This document shows, one piece after another, positions 26,753 to 34,781 of a DNA stretch of 64,000 nucleotides. The translations under genes and the position numbers were made by a program. Location: contig CAVTUH010000001.1 in assembly GCA_963737835.1 (NCBI GenBank), forward strand, positions 3,472,001-3,536,000, given 5' to 3'. The notes under the pieces are model-generated. The model had not been told where the DNA came from and did no database searches. It saw only the letters and a program-made list of their open reading frames with translations. Positions within the stretch are counted from its first letter, which is position 1, and each line of letters starts with the position of its first letter. Origin of the DNA: Palsa-1248 sp963737835 (GTDB lineage: Bacteria > Gemmatimonadota > Gemmatimonadetes > Gemmatimonadales > Gemmatimonadaceae).

Positions 26753-27192
26753 CGCGGGCGCTTCGCGCCCGAGAAAGGGGAGACGCAGAAAGGAGAGAGG
26801 AGAGAACTGAAGGGCGACGGCCCCGGGGCGGTAACGCCTCGGGGCCGCGTTGTTCGATGGCGATCCCACCGTCGGTACCGGCGACCACCGCGAATGCGAG
26901 GACGAGGCAGGCAGTCGCAGTCGGCTCGTTCATGGCGCGCGCGAAGCGCCTGGATGCCGGGTCGGCGGTTTACACCTAACGGCTAATGGAAATGGGCACC
27001 GACCGCGCCGACCGTTAACGCACCGGACATAACGCGGGGCAGACTACCGTCTCCTTTCTCCTGCCTCCTCGCTGTCCTAGTATTCAGGTCGTTTGTGATG
27101 GGACGGGTGGTTTCGGCCTAACGTCGAGCCGCGGGTCGTCGCGAGTTGTGCAGTCAACAAACCGGAACAGAGCACCGGAGCGAGGCCGTACC
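26753..27192. other. Intergenic region with purine/hairpin repeat copy B and a second hairpin
   Basis: Holds the GC hairpin CGGGCGC-TTC-GCGCCCG (26755-26771), with a purine tract of AGAAAGG units to about 26806, and then the hairpin at 26818-26847 listed separately. Bases 26850-27192 look like single-copy sequence; a short minus-strand frame (26694-26933) is discussed as rejected. Promoter for the gene at 27193 is expected near the end. Confidence 0.65.
26818..26847. terminator. 13-bp hairpin with GTAA tetraloop after the CocE gene
   Basis: The arms CGGCCCCGGGGCG and CGCCTCGGGGCCG pair along 13 bp with one G-T wobble and leave a GTAA loop of the GNRA type. It follows the purine tract, and GTTGTTC comes after it. 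A role in ending or stabilising the CocE transcript is inferred. Confidence 0.6.
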
Positions 27193-27831
27193 ATGCCGCC
27201 GGCACGAGTGCAGCAGATCGCGAGCTTGGTTGTGTTCTTGGGGATGGGCGGGATCGTCTCTCCTGCTCGAGTGCACGCCCAGGCCGTGCAACAGGATCCG
27301 GCGACCGTGCAGGGGCTGCTCAAGTCGTACAACGAGCAGCTCAAGCGGCGGCCGGACTCCGCGTACACGACGCTGCGAGCCGTGCTCTTCTCCGCGTCGC
27401 GCGAAGACTCAGACAATGTCTCGCGGTACGCGCTGATCGAAGGCAACCGGCTGTTCCGGCTGATGAACATCGCCCCGCGACTCGATTCCCTGGGGTCGCC
27501 GAATCTCAACACACACGTCGACTCGCTGAGTATGGCGATCCGATACTTGTCGTTGTCCGACTCGGTGCGGTCGACGGCAGAGACGAACTTCTTCCTCTCG
27601 GTGTCCTACTATTATCGCGCCCGTACGGAAGCCGTGCTCGCAGCACGCACGGACGAATGCGATGAGTGGTGGGCGGTTCACAACGATGCCACTCAGGCGC
27701 AGCAGTACGGCTCGAGGCGGAACGCCGGTACGCGGGACTTCATGTCTCCGAGAGGCGCGCAGCCTTCACTGCTCGACTACGCCGATACCATGCTGCGGAC
27801 GCGGTGCAAGGGGGCGAAAGCCGCGGTGTAA
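27193..27831 (+). CDS. Secreted hypothetical protein, 212 aa
   Basis: ATG 27193 is followed by a signal peptide (QIASLVVFLGMGGIVSPARVHA), giving a mature protein of about 180 residues that looks almost wholly helical: GLLKSYNEQLKRRPD, ALIEGNRLFRLMNIAPRL, ETNFFLSVSYYYRARTEAVLA, SLLDYADTMLR. It has two Cys in the mature part (DECDEWW and TRCKGAK) which could form a disulfide. A TPR-like arrangement is possible but I do not recognise a family. Its stop codon forms the first base pairs of the hairpin below, shared with the convergent LVIVD gene. Confidence 0.7.
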   Translation: MPPARVQQIASLVVFLGMGGIVSPARVHAQAVQQDPATVQGLLKSYNEQLKRRPDSAYTTLRAVLFSASREDSDNVSRYALIEGNRLFRLMNIAPRLDSLGSPNLNTHVDSLSMAIRYLSLSDSVRSTAETNFFLSVSYYYRARTEAVLAARTDECDEWWAVHNDATQAQQYGSRRNAGTRDFMSPRGAQPSLLDYADTMLRTRCKGAKAAV

Positions 27832-27864
27832 CCCAGCAGACGCCGAACGGCATCTGCTGGGTTA
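27829..27864. terminator. Bidirectional terminator hairpin, 12-bp perfect stem
   Basis: TAACCCAGCAGA and TCTGCTGGGTTA form a perfect 12-bp stem around a loop that itself folds (GCCG-AA-CGGC). The stem contains the TAA of the upstream gene and lies 9 bp before the convergent LVIVD gene's stop. Confidence 0.8.
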
Positions 27865-27872
27865 CACGGCGT

Positions 27873-29309
27873 TTACGCCGCCGGCTTGGTCGGCGTCGTC
27901 GCGCCTTCCGGCCCGTGATCGTAGTCCTGGACGCTGGAGATGTTGGGCACCCCCCAATCGTGGCCGTTCCAGCCGTTGAAGCCATCCATCTTGAAGAACC
28001 ACACGCCGGTGTCGCCGTCGCTGATCATGATCAAGCCATCGCGGTTCCGGACGTCGATACCCCAGGCACCCTGGTCCACGCCCCAGCGGTCCGACCCTTG
28101 GGGGTCGATCTCGTGGGCGCACTGACAGGTGTAGTACCACCCGACACTCACCGGGTGGGTGGGGTCGTACATGCTGAACACCTGTAATCCATCCTCGTAT
28201 CCCGACACGAAGACAAAAGGCCAGCGAACTTCGTGGTTGTGGACGAGATCGTGCCAGTCCGCGTTCCACGCACCGATCGGCCGAGTGATGCTCTGTACCT
28301 TGCCCTCGAGACCAGGCTGGAGGTCGAAGATCCGGAGCGGAGCGTACTGGTATTCCGTCTCGGTCACGACATAGCGGCCGTCGGGCGTCGGCGTAATCGT
28401 ATGCCCGGATGAAATGCCAGCCGAGCCAGTGATCGACGTCAGAAGCTTCGGCTGGCGGATGTCGCTGATGTCGTACACGTAATATCCGCCGCGGCCGGCT
28501 CCGTAGAACTTGTCCAGATGCCCGCCGGGATCGTATGCGATATAGAAATCGTGGTAGCCGGACATTCCCAACCGCGTGTTGGACTCGGTCTGAGGTACCG
28601 GAATCTCTGCCACCTTCCACTGCGCCGGGTCGCTCACCGACAGCACCTTGGCCAAGTCGTAGACCTGGGCGTGCGGGCCGCCAACGGTCACGACGAGATA
28701 TGTGTGTCCATCCGAGTGTCGGTAGATGAACGAGTTGTGGAACCCACCCGGGTATTGTGGCTCGCGGATGCGGGCGACGATCTTGACCTTACTGGTATCG
28801 GGCAAGCCAGTGACATCCGCGACGACAGCCCCGAGCTCGGCGTCGGGTGTGCCCTGGTTGAACTGGAAGGTCTGTACGTAGTAGTAGCGACCGTTGAGCT
28901 TGAAGTACTTGCCATCCGGCGCGCCGAGGATCGTCTTGTGGAGCGCCGCGTTCTCGATCTGCCACCGGTACAGCAGCTTCACGTTGTTGAGGTCGCGGAG
29001 ATCGATGATCGCGAAACCCGGGCGGTCGATGTCGCCAAGGGACGCATACGCATACGGCCGATCCGGGTCCTGCTCGATCTCATCGTCGTCCACGGCGTCG
29101 TAGCCACCCAGTGTCACGTGACCGACCAGGTGGATGTTGGGACTTCCGCCGATCTTGACGCCCGGCAGCACGCCGGGTAGCGCGTCCGGCCCCGTTCCGG
29201 GCGCGGCCTGACCTGCTGCCAACTGCGCTGCGGCCACGAGGCCCGCAAGCCCGATCCAATGCGCTAGTCGGCGCGGCACCGACCAACGCGTCATCAACGA
29301 CTGTGTCAT
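27873..29309 (-). CDS. Secreted LVIVD-repeat beta-propeller protein, intact copy, 478 aa
   Basis: Start at ATG 29309, preceded by GGGGAGA; a further ATG at 29339 is possible. Signal peptide LAHWIGLAGLVAAAQLAAG. The mature protein is made of propeller blades that carry LVIVD-type strands: GFAIIDLRDLNNVKLLYRW, GAVVADVTGLPDTSKVKIV, GYYVYDISDIRQPKLLTSI, PLRIFDLQPGLEGKVQSI, GIDVRNRDGLIMISDGDTGVWFF. It has a CQCAHEID element with two Cys near 415. LVIVD proteins are predicted binders on the cell surface or in the periplasm; no enzymatic site is known. A frameshifted second copy is at 44289-45741 (about 70% alike by eye). Convergent with the hypothetical gene at 27193. Confidence 0.88.
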   Translation of the reverse strand: MTQSLMTRWSVPRRLAHWIGLAGLVAAAQLAAGQAAPGTGPDALPGVLPGVKIGGSPNIHLVGHVTLGGYDAVDDDEIEQDPDRPYAYASLGDIDRPGFAIIDLRDLNNVKLLYRWQIENAALHKTILGAPDGKYFKLNGRYYYVQTFQFNQGTPDAELGAVVADVTGLPDTSKVKIVARIREPQYPGGFHNSFIYRHSDGHTYLVVTVGGPHAQVYDLAKVLSVSDPAQWKVAEIPVPQTESNTRLGMSGYHDFYIAYDPGGHLDKFYGAGRGGYYVYDISDIRQPKLLTSITGSAGISSGHTITPTPDGRYVVTETEYQYAPLRIFDLQPGLEGKVQSITRPIGAWNADWHDLVHNHEVRWPFVFVSGYEDGLQVFSMYDPTHPVSVGWYYTCQCAHEIDPQGSDRWGVDQGAWGIDVRNRDGLIMISDGDTGVWFFKMDGFNGWNGHDWGVPNISSVQDYDHGPEGATTPTKPAA

Positions 29310-29552
29310 CGCCTTCGATCTCCCCGGTTCGTTCGGCATGATCCGACTTATTACTGATTCAAGGGGCACCGCTCGAGGTGCATCCGACGCGTGGTTGCAG
29401 CGTCCGGAGGCCAGGGACGATGATGCGACTTGGCGCGCGTTATCGCAACCAACGCGGCGCACACGGCGATCGCCCGTCACAGCACAGGTCCCGCGACGGC
29501 GCAGTCGCGGGACCTGTGTATCGCGTACGCGGCGGCTTCGGGCGCTACTTCG

Positions 29553-30410
29553 CTACTTCAGGAAGCTCACGAGCTCCGGTGTCACGATGTCGGCGTGGGT
29601 CCACGCGATGTTGTGCGGCCCATCCTTCACCACGACGTACTTTGCGCCCTTGATCATCTTTGCCGTTCTGGCGCCAGACGCGCTGATGGGGAGGATCCGA
29701 TCGGCGTCACCGTGCATGACAAGGGTCGGCACTGTGATGCGCGCCAGGTCTTTTCGGAAGTCGGTGTACCACGTGGGAACGCATTGCAGCGTTGCCGTCG
29801 CCGAGCATGCCGCCGCGACGTTCCAGCTGGACTGAACCGTCTGCTGGGTGACACGCTTTCCGAGCAGGACATCGGTGTTGTAGAAGTTGGCAAAGAAGTC
29901 GGTAAAGAATGCATACCGGTCTTTCGTGATGGCGCCCTGGATCCCGTCGAACACGCTCTTGTCCACGCCTTCGGGGTTGTCGGACGTTTTGAGCAGGTAG
30001 GGCGGCACGCCGGAGAGGATGACGGCTTTTCGTACGCCGTCGGAGCCGTACTTGCCGAAGTAGCGTGCGACCTCGCCGCCGCCCATGGAGAATCCGACAA
30101 GCGAAAAGTCCCGCAGGTCGAGGTGTGTGACGAGCGTGTGCAGGTCATCGGCGAAGGTGTCGTAGTCGTAGCCAATCGTTGGTTGGCTCGATTTGCCGAA
30201 GCCCCTTCGGTCGTACGTGATCACCCTGTGACCTGTGGCAATGAGCGCCGGTATCTGCTTCTCCCACGAGGCGCCATTCAGCGGATAGCCGTGGATGAGA
30301 ATGACCGGCGAGCCGGATCCGTGGTCTTCATAGTAGAGGTCGATGGGGGTGGAATTTTCGTGACCGACCTCGACGTAGCTCCGCAGGTCCTGCGCGATCA
30401 CGTTTGGCAT
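29553..30410 (-). CDS. Alpha/beta hydrolase, cofactor-free haloperoxidase/esterase type, 285 aa
   Basis: The fold is read directly: oxyanion-hole strand HGYPLNGASWEKQIPAL, nucleophile elbow VGFSMGGGE, acid Asp in VMHGDADRILPI, catalytic His in DGPHNIAWTH. These fit the non-haem chloroperoxidase-like group (HG, GFSMGGGE, HGDADRI, GAPHG). No signal peptide, so cytoplasmic. The natural substrate is probably a carboxylic ester; the peroxidase activity of this group is usually a side reaction. The gene stands alone between LVIVD (243 bp, same strand) and the amidohydrolase pair. About 225 bp to its right, 30411-30635, hold no gene. Confidence 0.9.
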   Translation of the reverse strand: MPNVIAQDLRSYVEVGHENSTPIDLYYEDHGSGSPVILIHGYPLNGASWEKQIPALIATGHRVITYDRRGFGKSSQPTIGYDYDTFADDLHTLVTHLDLRDFSLVGFSMGGGEVARYFGKYGSDGVRKAVILSGVPPYLLKTSDNPEGVDKSVFDGIQGAITKDRYAFFTDFFANFYNTDVLLGKRVTQQTVQSSWNVAAACSATATLQCVPTWYTDFRKDLARITVPTLVMHGDADRILPISASGARTAKMIKGAKYVVVKDGPHNIAWTHADIVTPELVSFLK

Positions 30411-30635
30411 GTCGCCCTCCCGCTTGGGTCGAAGATCCTATGTACCGGTTGAGGGGTGTAAGTATTAACGCACACCGGGCTTGAAGCGCAGTGAGCCGTT
30501 ATGGCCACTCGCGTCGCTGCACTGCTTGTGCGCAGGCGTCGTCTCAAACGGGCGCTCACCTCGTGAGGCGGCGATGCAGGCGGCCAGAAGCCGCGCGTTC
30601 GGCGGCCCGCAAACCTTGGCGGGTCGTGGAACTGG

Positions 30636-31961
30636 CTAGCGCGGAGGTAGTTGTCGGTAGCGCGCGGTGAGGAGATCTTCCCGCGTCGGCTCAGTGTACT
30701 CGCGACCGCGGACGAACACGTGCTCGGCGCGCGTGCTCAGCTCGAAGGGATCGCCGCTCCACACGGCGACGTTGGCCTCGGTGCCAGGGCGCAGTGCGCC
30801 AACCCGATCTGCGACACCGAACAGAGTTGCCGGACCGACCGTAATGGCGCGGAGCGCGTCTTCCCACGGCAGGCCGTTTGCCACGGACGTTCCGGCTTCT
30901 TGCCGGATGTTGCGCACGTTGAACTGGCTCTGATCTTCGATCCCGGAGTTGCCGATCAGCACGACCGTAACGCCGGCGCGCGCGAGCAGGGCGGCGTTGT
31001 CGCGGCGCACATCGAGCGTGCTGAACGACTCCGGGATATTCCCCAGCGCCCCGGTGAGCACCGCAACGTGGGCCGCGGCCAGCGCGGACGCGACCTTCCA
31101 GGCTTCGGCCCCCCCAGCGATTGCAATGCGAAGGCGGTACTCGCGTGAGAGCTCGAGCGCGGTCTCGATGTCACTGGCGCGGTTGGCCTGGACGATCAGT
31201 AGCTCTTGGCCGCGCACGACCGGAACCAGAGCGACGAGGTCTCTGCGACTGGCTGACAGCGATCGCATGTCACCGCGGTCGTAGGCGTCACGCTGCCGAT
31301 CGAAGGCGAGCACATCGTCGAATAGCTCGCGCAGTCGGCCGAGCAGCTCGCCACGGGCGGTCCCGATGTCCGGTTCGGGATGTCCAACGCGGGTCACCAT
31401 GGCGGCGGGTGCACGCAGCAGGACGGCGCTCGCAGTCCCGGGCGCGAGATCGACAACGGCCGCCTGCCCCGCGACCAATCCGCTGGTCGGCAGCAGAACC
31501 ACGGACGTGACACCGCTGCTGCGGGCCAGTGGGATCATCGGCGACGCCGGATTGAAGCCCTCGACGGCGGCAAAGGAGGCGGCAATCCCGTCGTGACCGC
31601 GGGCCGAGATGTCGCGAGTGTCGCTCACGCCACTTACTTCCACGAGACCGAGATCCGTGGCCGCGTTGATCAAGCCCGGCGTCACCCAGCGCCCCGTGGC
31701 ATCGACGCGAGTGGCTCCCTCGGGCACCGACACGTCCCTTCCAACCGCGACGATCTTGCCGTCGCGCATGAGCACGGTTCCGTGCTCGATTCGAGGGCCG
31801 CTCACCGGGTAGACGGTACCGCCGACGATGGCCACGACTTGAGCTCGCGCCGGGTTCGTTGCCGTGCCGGCCGCGATCAACGCCAGGAGCAGGCGACACG
31901 AGCCGCCGAGTGCTCGTCGGGTCAACCCGAGGCACCGGACCTGTTCCAGAGTACGGTTCAT
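30636..31961 (-). CDS. Amidohydrolase-fold protein lacking the HxH metal motif, 441 aa
   Basis: The signal peptide (RLLLALIAAGTATNPARA) is followed by the beta-sandwich part (VAIVGGTVYPVSGPRIEHGTVLMRDGKIVAVG) and by VTPGLINAATDLGLVEV. Active amidohydrolases have PGLIDxHxH here, so both metal-binding His are gone. The metal-binding Lys or Glu and later His residues are not evident either (IAIAGGAEAWKVASALAAAHVAV, GNSGIEDQSQ). The C-terminus (ALRAITVGPATLFGVADRVGALRPGTEANVAVWSGDPF) is normal for the family. I read it as a catalytically doubtful partner of the next gene, whose stop overlaps its start as ATGA. Some Bacteroidota and Gemmatimonadota carry such pairs. Confidence 0.85.
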   Translation of the reverse strand: MNRTLEQVRCLGLTRRALGGSCRLLLALIAAGTATNPARAQVVAIVGGTVYPVSGPRIEHGTVLMRDGKIVAVGRDVSVPEGATRVDATGRWVTPGLINAATDLGLVEVSGVSDTRDISARGHDGIAASFAAVEGFNPASPMIPLARSSGVTSVVLLPTSGLVAGQAAVVDLAPGTASAVLLRAPAAMVTRVGHPEPDIGTARGELLGRLRELFDDVLAFDRQRDAYDRGDMRSLSASRRDLVALVPVVRGQELLIVQANRASDIETALELSREYRLRIAIAGGAEAWKVASALAAAHVAVLTGALGNIPESFSTLDVRRDNAALLARAGVTVVLIGNSGIEDQSQFNVRNIRQEAGTSVANGLPWEDALRAITVGPATLFGVADRVGALRPGTEANVAVWSGDPFELSTRAEHVFVRGREYTEPTREDLLTARYRQLPPR

Positions 31962-33460
31962 CGAGGTGCTCCGGCCGTCGCGGGGGCCGCGTGGTTACTC
32001 ACGTACCCGAGCTCAAAATCCGTTCGCCACTTGCCGGTGCTGTCACTCCGATCGTACAGCAGGGCGCCGTCGATCCAGACCTTTTCCGCGTGCGTGTAGA
32101 CGCTGAACGGGCTGCCCGACCAGAGTACGACGTCGGCGTTCTTGCCCGGCTCGAGCGATCCAATGCGATCATCGAGGCCCAGTGCCCACGCGGGATTGAT
32201 GGTCATCCACTTGACCGCTTCTTCCTCCGAAATCGGGATGCCTGCGGCGGCGCCGGCGGCCATTGCCTTCGCGACTTCCTGATTCAACCGCTGGATCCCG
32301 TTCGGATCGTCCGAGTGGATCATCGCGCGCGCGCCTGCGTGCGACGTAAGGGCGAGATTGCCGCGGATGGCGTCGAACGACTCCATCTTGAACCCGCCCC
32401 AATCGGACCACTCCGCGGCGGCGATGCCTTCCTTCGCCAGGAGGTCGGCGATCTTGTATGCCTCGACCGCGTGGTGGAAGGCGCGGATCTGGTACCCGAA
32501 CTCGTGGGAGACATCGATCATCTGCGCCATCTCGTCGGCGCGGTAGCAGTGCATGTGAACCAGGATATTGCCGCGCAGCACTTCGGCGAGCGTCTCGAGT
32601 CCTAGGTCGCGCGCCGGCGGATCGCCTTTGTGGGTGCCGTTCCAGGCGTCCCAGCGACGCCGATAGGCTTCGGCCTGGATCCAGGCACGGCGATATCCGG
32701 CGACGTTGCCCATATCGGTCGACGGGCCTCTCTGGGCATAGACGCGCTTGGGGTTTTCGCCGCAGGCCATCTTGAGTCCGTACTTGGCGCCAGGGAACTT
32801 CATGCCCTGGACGGTGCGGGACGGGACGACCTTGAGGACCGCGCTGCGACCGCCGAAGAGGTTGGCCGAGCCCGGCAGGATCTGGACGGTTGTGACGCCG
32901 CCGCTCAGCGCGCGCGGGAACTGCGGATCCTGTGGCCAGACCGAGTGTTCGGCCCATACGTAGGCCGTGACGGGGTCGGTCGCCTCGTTGCCGTTGGACA
33001 GGGCGTCGACGGCCGGGGACGGTTGGACACCGATGTGCGAGTGCACATCGATGATGCCGGGCGTGACGTACTTGCCCGTGCCATCGATGACGGCGGCATC
33101 AGCCGGCGCATCGATGGCCGTTCCGACGGCGACGATCTTGCCATCGTGCATGAGCACCGACGCGTCGTGCATGACCGGTCCCACGGCGGTGAGGACTGTC
33201 GCGTGTCGCACGAGTGTTGTGTGCAATGGGAACGGTGCGTAGGTGCTGGGGAACGGATTCGCGTTGGGGATCGAAACGCCGCCGGGTCCTGGTCGCGTTG
33301 CGGTCGTGTCAGTGTGGCTGGTGTCGCGCGCAGCGGCCGGGGATGTGGCGGGTGCGGGCGCGTTCGTGGGGTGCGGGGCGGGCGTGCACGCCAATGCGAC
33401 TATCGAGACGGCCGATGCGGCCGCCCGGGTCAAGGCGTCGACTCGCCGGAGCCTGGGCAT
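31958..33460 (-). CDS. Lipoprotein amidohydrolase, metal motif intact, 500 aa
   Basis: ATG 33460 gives MPRLRRVDALTRAAASAVSI with a lipobox ALAC, so it is probably a lipoprotein; the frame can extend upstream to 33505. The barrel begins PGIIDVHSHIGVQPS (HxH present). HMHCYRADEMAQMID and RAFHHAVEAYKIADLL provide the following His, SHAGARAMIHSDDPNG the catalytic Asp region (HSDD), and the C-terminal part is ALGLDDRIGSLEPGKNADVVLWSG. The family is imidazolonepropionase-like amidohydrolases, acting on cyclic amides or dipeptide-like substrates. Overlaps the start of the HxH-less partner by ATGA, so the two products may form a complex. The P/A/T-rich stretch after the lipobox is a linker. Confidence 0.88.
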   Translation of the reverse strand: MPRLRRVDALTRAAASAVSIVALACTPAPHPTNAPAPATSPAAARDTSHTDTTATRPGPGGVSIPNANPFPSTYAPFPLHTTLVRHATVLTAVGPVMHDASVLMHDGKIVAVGTAIDAPADAAVIDGTGKYVTPGIIDVHSHIGVQPSPAVDALSNGNEATDPVTAYVWAEHSVWPQDPQFPRALSGGVTTVQILPGSANLFGGRSAVLKVVPSRTVQGMKFPGAKYGLKMACGENPKRVYAQRGPSTDMGNVAGYRRAWIQAEAYRRRWDAWNGTHKGDPPARDLGLETLAEVLRGNILVHMHCYRADEMAQMIDVSHEFGYQIRAFHHAVEAYKIADLLAKEGIAAAEWSDWGGFKMESFDAIRGNLALTSHAGARAMIHSDDPNGIQRLNQEVAKAMAAGAAAGIPISEEEAVKWMTINPAWALGLDDRIGSLEPGKNADVVLWSGSPFSVYTHAEKVWIDGALLYDRSDSTGKWRTDFELGYVSNHAAPATAGAPR

Positions 33461-33539
33461 GGGGCGCAAAATGTAGGTAAGTGGGGCGGCACGGGCCACC
33501 CCCAACGTTTGCGGCGCCGCGCGCGAATTGTAGGAGGGC

Positions 33540-33571
33540 CACGTTGGACGTTGGACGCTGGACGCTAGAAG
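33540..33571. repeat. GACGTTG heptad repeat, copy 3
   Basis: Four units (ACGTTGG, ACGTTGG, ACGCTGG, ACGCTAG) followed by AAGACAAAACCTGTCGCCAGC, the same half-element layout as in copies 2, 4 and 5. It lies in the divergent region between the amidohydrolase and the Spy-like gene. Confidence 0.75.
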
Positions 33572-33630
33572 ACAAAACCTGTCGCCAGCGGCGTTTCGCG
33601 ATGGCGGATCATCAACTCAGGGAGCTCTCG

Positions 33631-34221
33631 ATGTTGTGCGCACGCGGACTAACCCAAGGCGGACGCGTCGCGGTGAGGGCGGCGTTTGTCGCGATGGTGA
33701 CCATTGCCGCAGTACCGGTTATGGCGGCCGCGCAGGGTGGTGGCATGGGCGGCTTTGGGTCGCCGGGTGGAGGGGGGCACGGGGGACACGGACACGGCTC
33801 GGAGATGTCGTCCAACTCGAGCGCGCCGAACGTCTCGAAACATTTCGAGGATCTTGCCTCGCTCAAGGACGCGGTGAAACACATCGACGGTCTCACCAAG
33901 GACCAGAAAGACGCGTTTCCCGAGATCGAGCGTGGCTACAGCAAGCTATTCAAGCCGTTGGGGGAGGCAGCCCAACAGATGGTCGACAGCGCACACGCCG
34001 CGCACGAGCGGCCGGATCGACAGCGGATGGACAGTTTGCGGCACCAGGCGAAGGACCTACGCGATCGGGAATTTGCGGCGGCGCGCAACCTCTTGACGAC
34101 TGACCCGCAGCGTGACCAGTTCGACCGCAACGTCGCGCAGATCCACGAGGACGAGGGGAAGCGCGAAGAAGAAATGCAACAGCAGATGTCGAACTTTGGC
34201 CAGCACGGCGGGCCCAGATAG
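33631..34221 (+). CDS. Periplasmic Spy/CpxP-like protein, 196 aa
   Basis: ATG 33631 has GGGAG six bases upstream; a signal peptide follows (RAAFVAMVTIAAVPVMAAAQ). The mature N-terminus is a Gly/His-rich stretch (GGGMGGFGSPGGGGHGGHGHGS), which could bind metal. The rest is a long amphipathic helix set with LTKDQKDAFPEIERGYSKLF, the LTxxQ motif of Spy/CpxP-type periplasmic chaperones and heavy-metal sensors, and RNLLTTDPQRDQFDRNVAQIHED. Function by analogy: envelope-stress chaperone or metal buffering. No two-component system lies nearby. Confidence 0.72.
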   Translation: MLCARGLTQGGRVAVRAAFVAMVTIAAVPVMAAAQGGGMGGFGSPGGGGHGGHGHGSEMSSNSSAPNVSKHFEDLASLKDAVKHIDGLTKDQKDAFPEIERGYSKLFKPLGEAAQQMVDSAHAAHERPDRQRMDSLRHQAKDLRDREFAAARNLLTTDPQRDQFDRNVAQIHEDEGKREEEMQQQMSNFGQHGGPR

Positions 34222-34223
34222 CG

Positions 34224-34781
34224 TCAACCGTCGGCGGCATCGCGCACTGCGCGAAAGAGCGGCGCCAGGGTCTTCGGCGTGTAGTGTGCATTGAGACCGC
34301 TCGGGTTGGGTAGGATCCAGATCACGGTGTCCCCGATGGTGTCCGGCTGCCGGCCGAGCGCGGCGTGCGGACGTCGGAACGCCGCGCGATAGGCCGTCAC
34401 GCCGAGGACGGCCAACAGGCGTGGATGATAGCGCTTCACTTTAGTCTGGAGCGCGCGCGCGCCGCGGGTGAGTTCGGGCACCGAGAGCTCCGCGGCCGCG
34501 ACTGTGGACCGGGGAACGATGTTGGTGACGCCGTACCCGAGCGCGAGGAGCTCATGCTCCTCGTGCGGAGCGACGAGACGAGGGGTGAGTCCTGCAGCAT
34601 ACAGGGCTGGCCAGAACCGGTTCCCCGGACGTGCGAAATGATGCCCGACCGCGGCGGAGTACAGTCCAGGGTTGATACCGGCGAATAGGATGCGAAGCCC
34701 GGGCCGGATCACGTCCGGCACCGTGCGCCCGGCGGCCGCGATCAGCTCCTCGCGACTCGGCCGCCGCGGCGCCGCTTTCAC
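34224..34781 (-). CDS. Mismatch-specific uracil-DNA glycosylase (Mug/TDG-type), 185 aa
   Basis: The motif LFAGINPGLYSAAVGHHFARPGNRFWPALY is the diagnostic Mug/TDG sequence (GINPG, then GHHFA, then PGNRFW), holding the Asn that activates water. The second motif, LPNPSGLNAHYT, fits the NPSGxN loop. It removes uracil or thymine mispaired with guanine in cytosolic DNA repair. A GTG start at 34781 overlaps the TGA of the aminotransferase by four bases (GTGA) and fits the normal length of this family; the extra N-terminal 43 residues reached from 34910 lie inside the aminotransferase gene. The two functions seem unrelated, so the coupling is probably accidental. Confidence 0.88.
   Translation of the reverse strand: MKAAPRRPSREELIAAAGRTVPDVIRPGLRILFAGINPGLYSAAVGHHFARPGNRFWPALYAAGLTPRLVAPHEEHELLALGYGVTNIVPRSTVAAAELSVPELTRGARALQTKVKRYHPRLLAVLGVTAYRAAFRRPHAALGRQPDTIGDTVIWILPNPSGLNAHYTPKTLAPLFRAVRDAADG

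Noticed and set aside
24800..26869. 689-codon minus-strand frame opposite the CocE gene
   Set aside because: The plus strand has the signal peptide and hydrolase motifs; the other frame has R/H/V/D-rich random composition.
26694..26933. Minus-strand frame of 79 codons with a hydrophobic start
   Set aside because: It runs through the repeat and hairpin region, is Arg/Ser-rich after residue 40, and overlaps the CocE gene end. No ribosome site.
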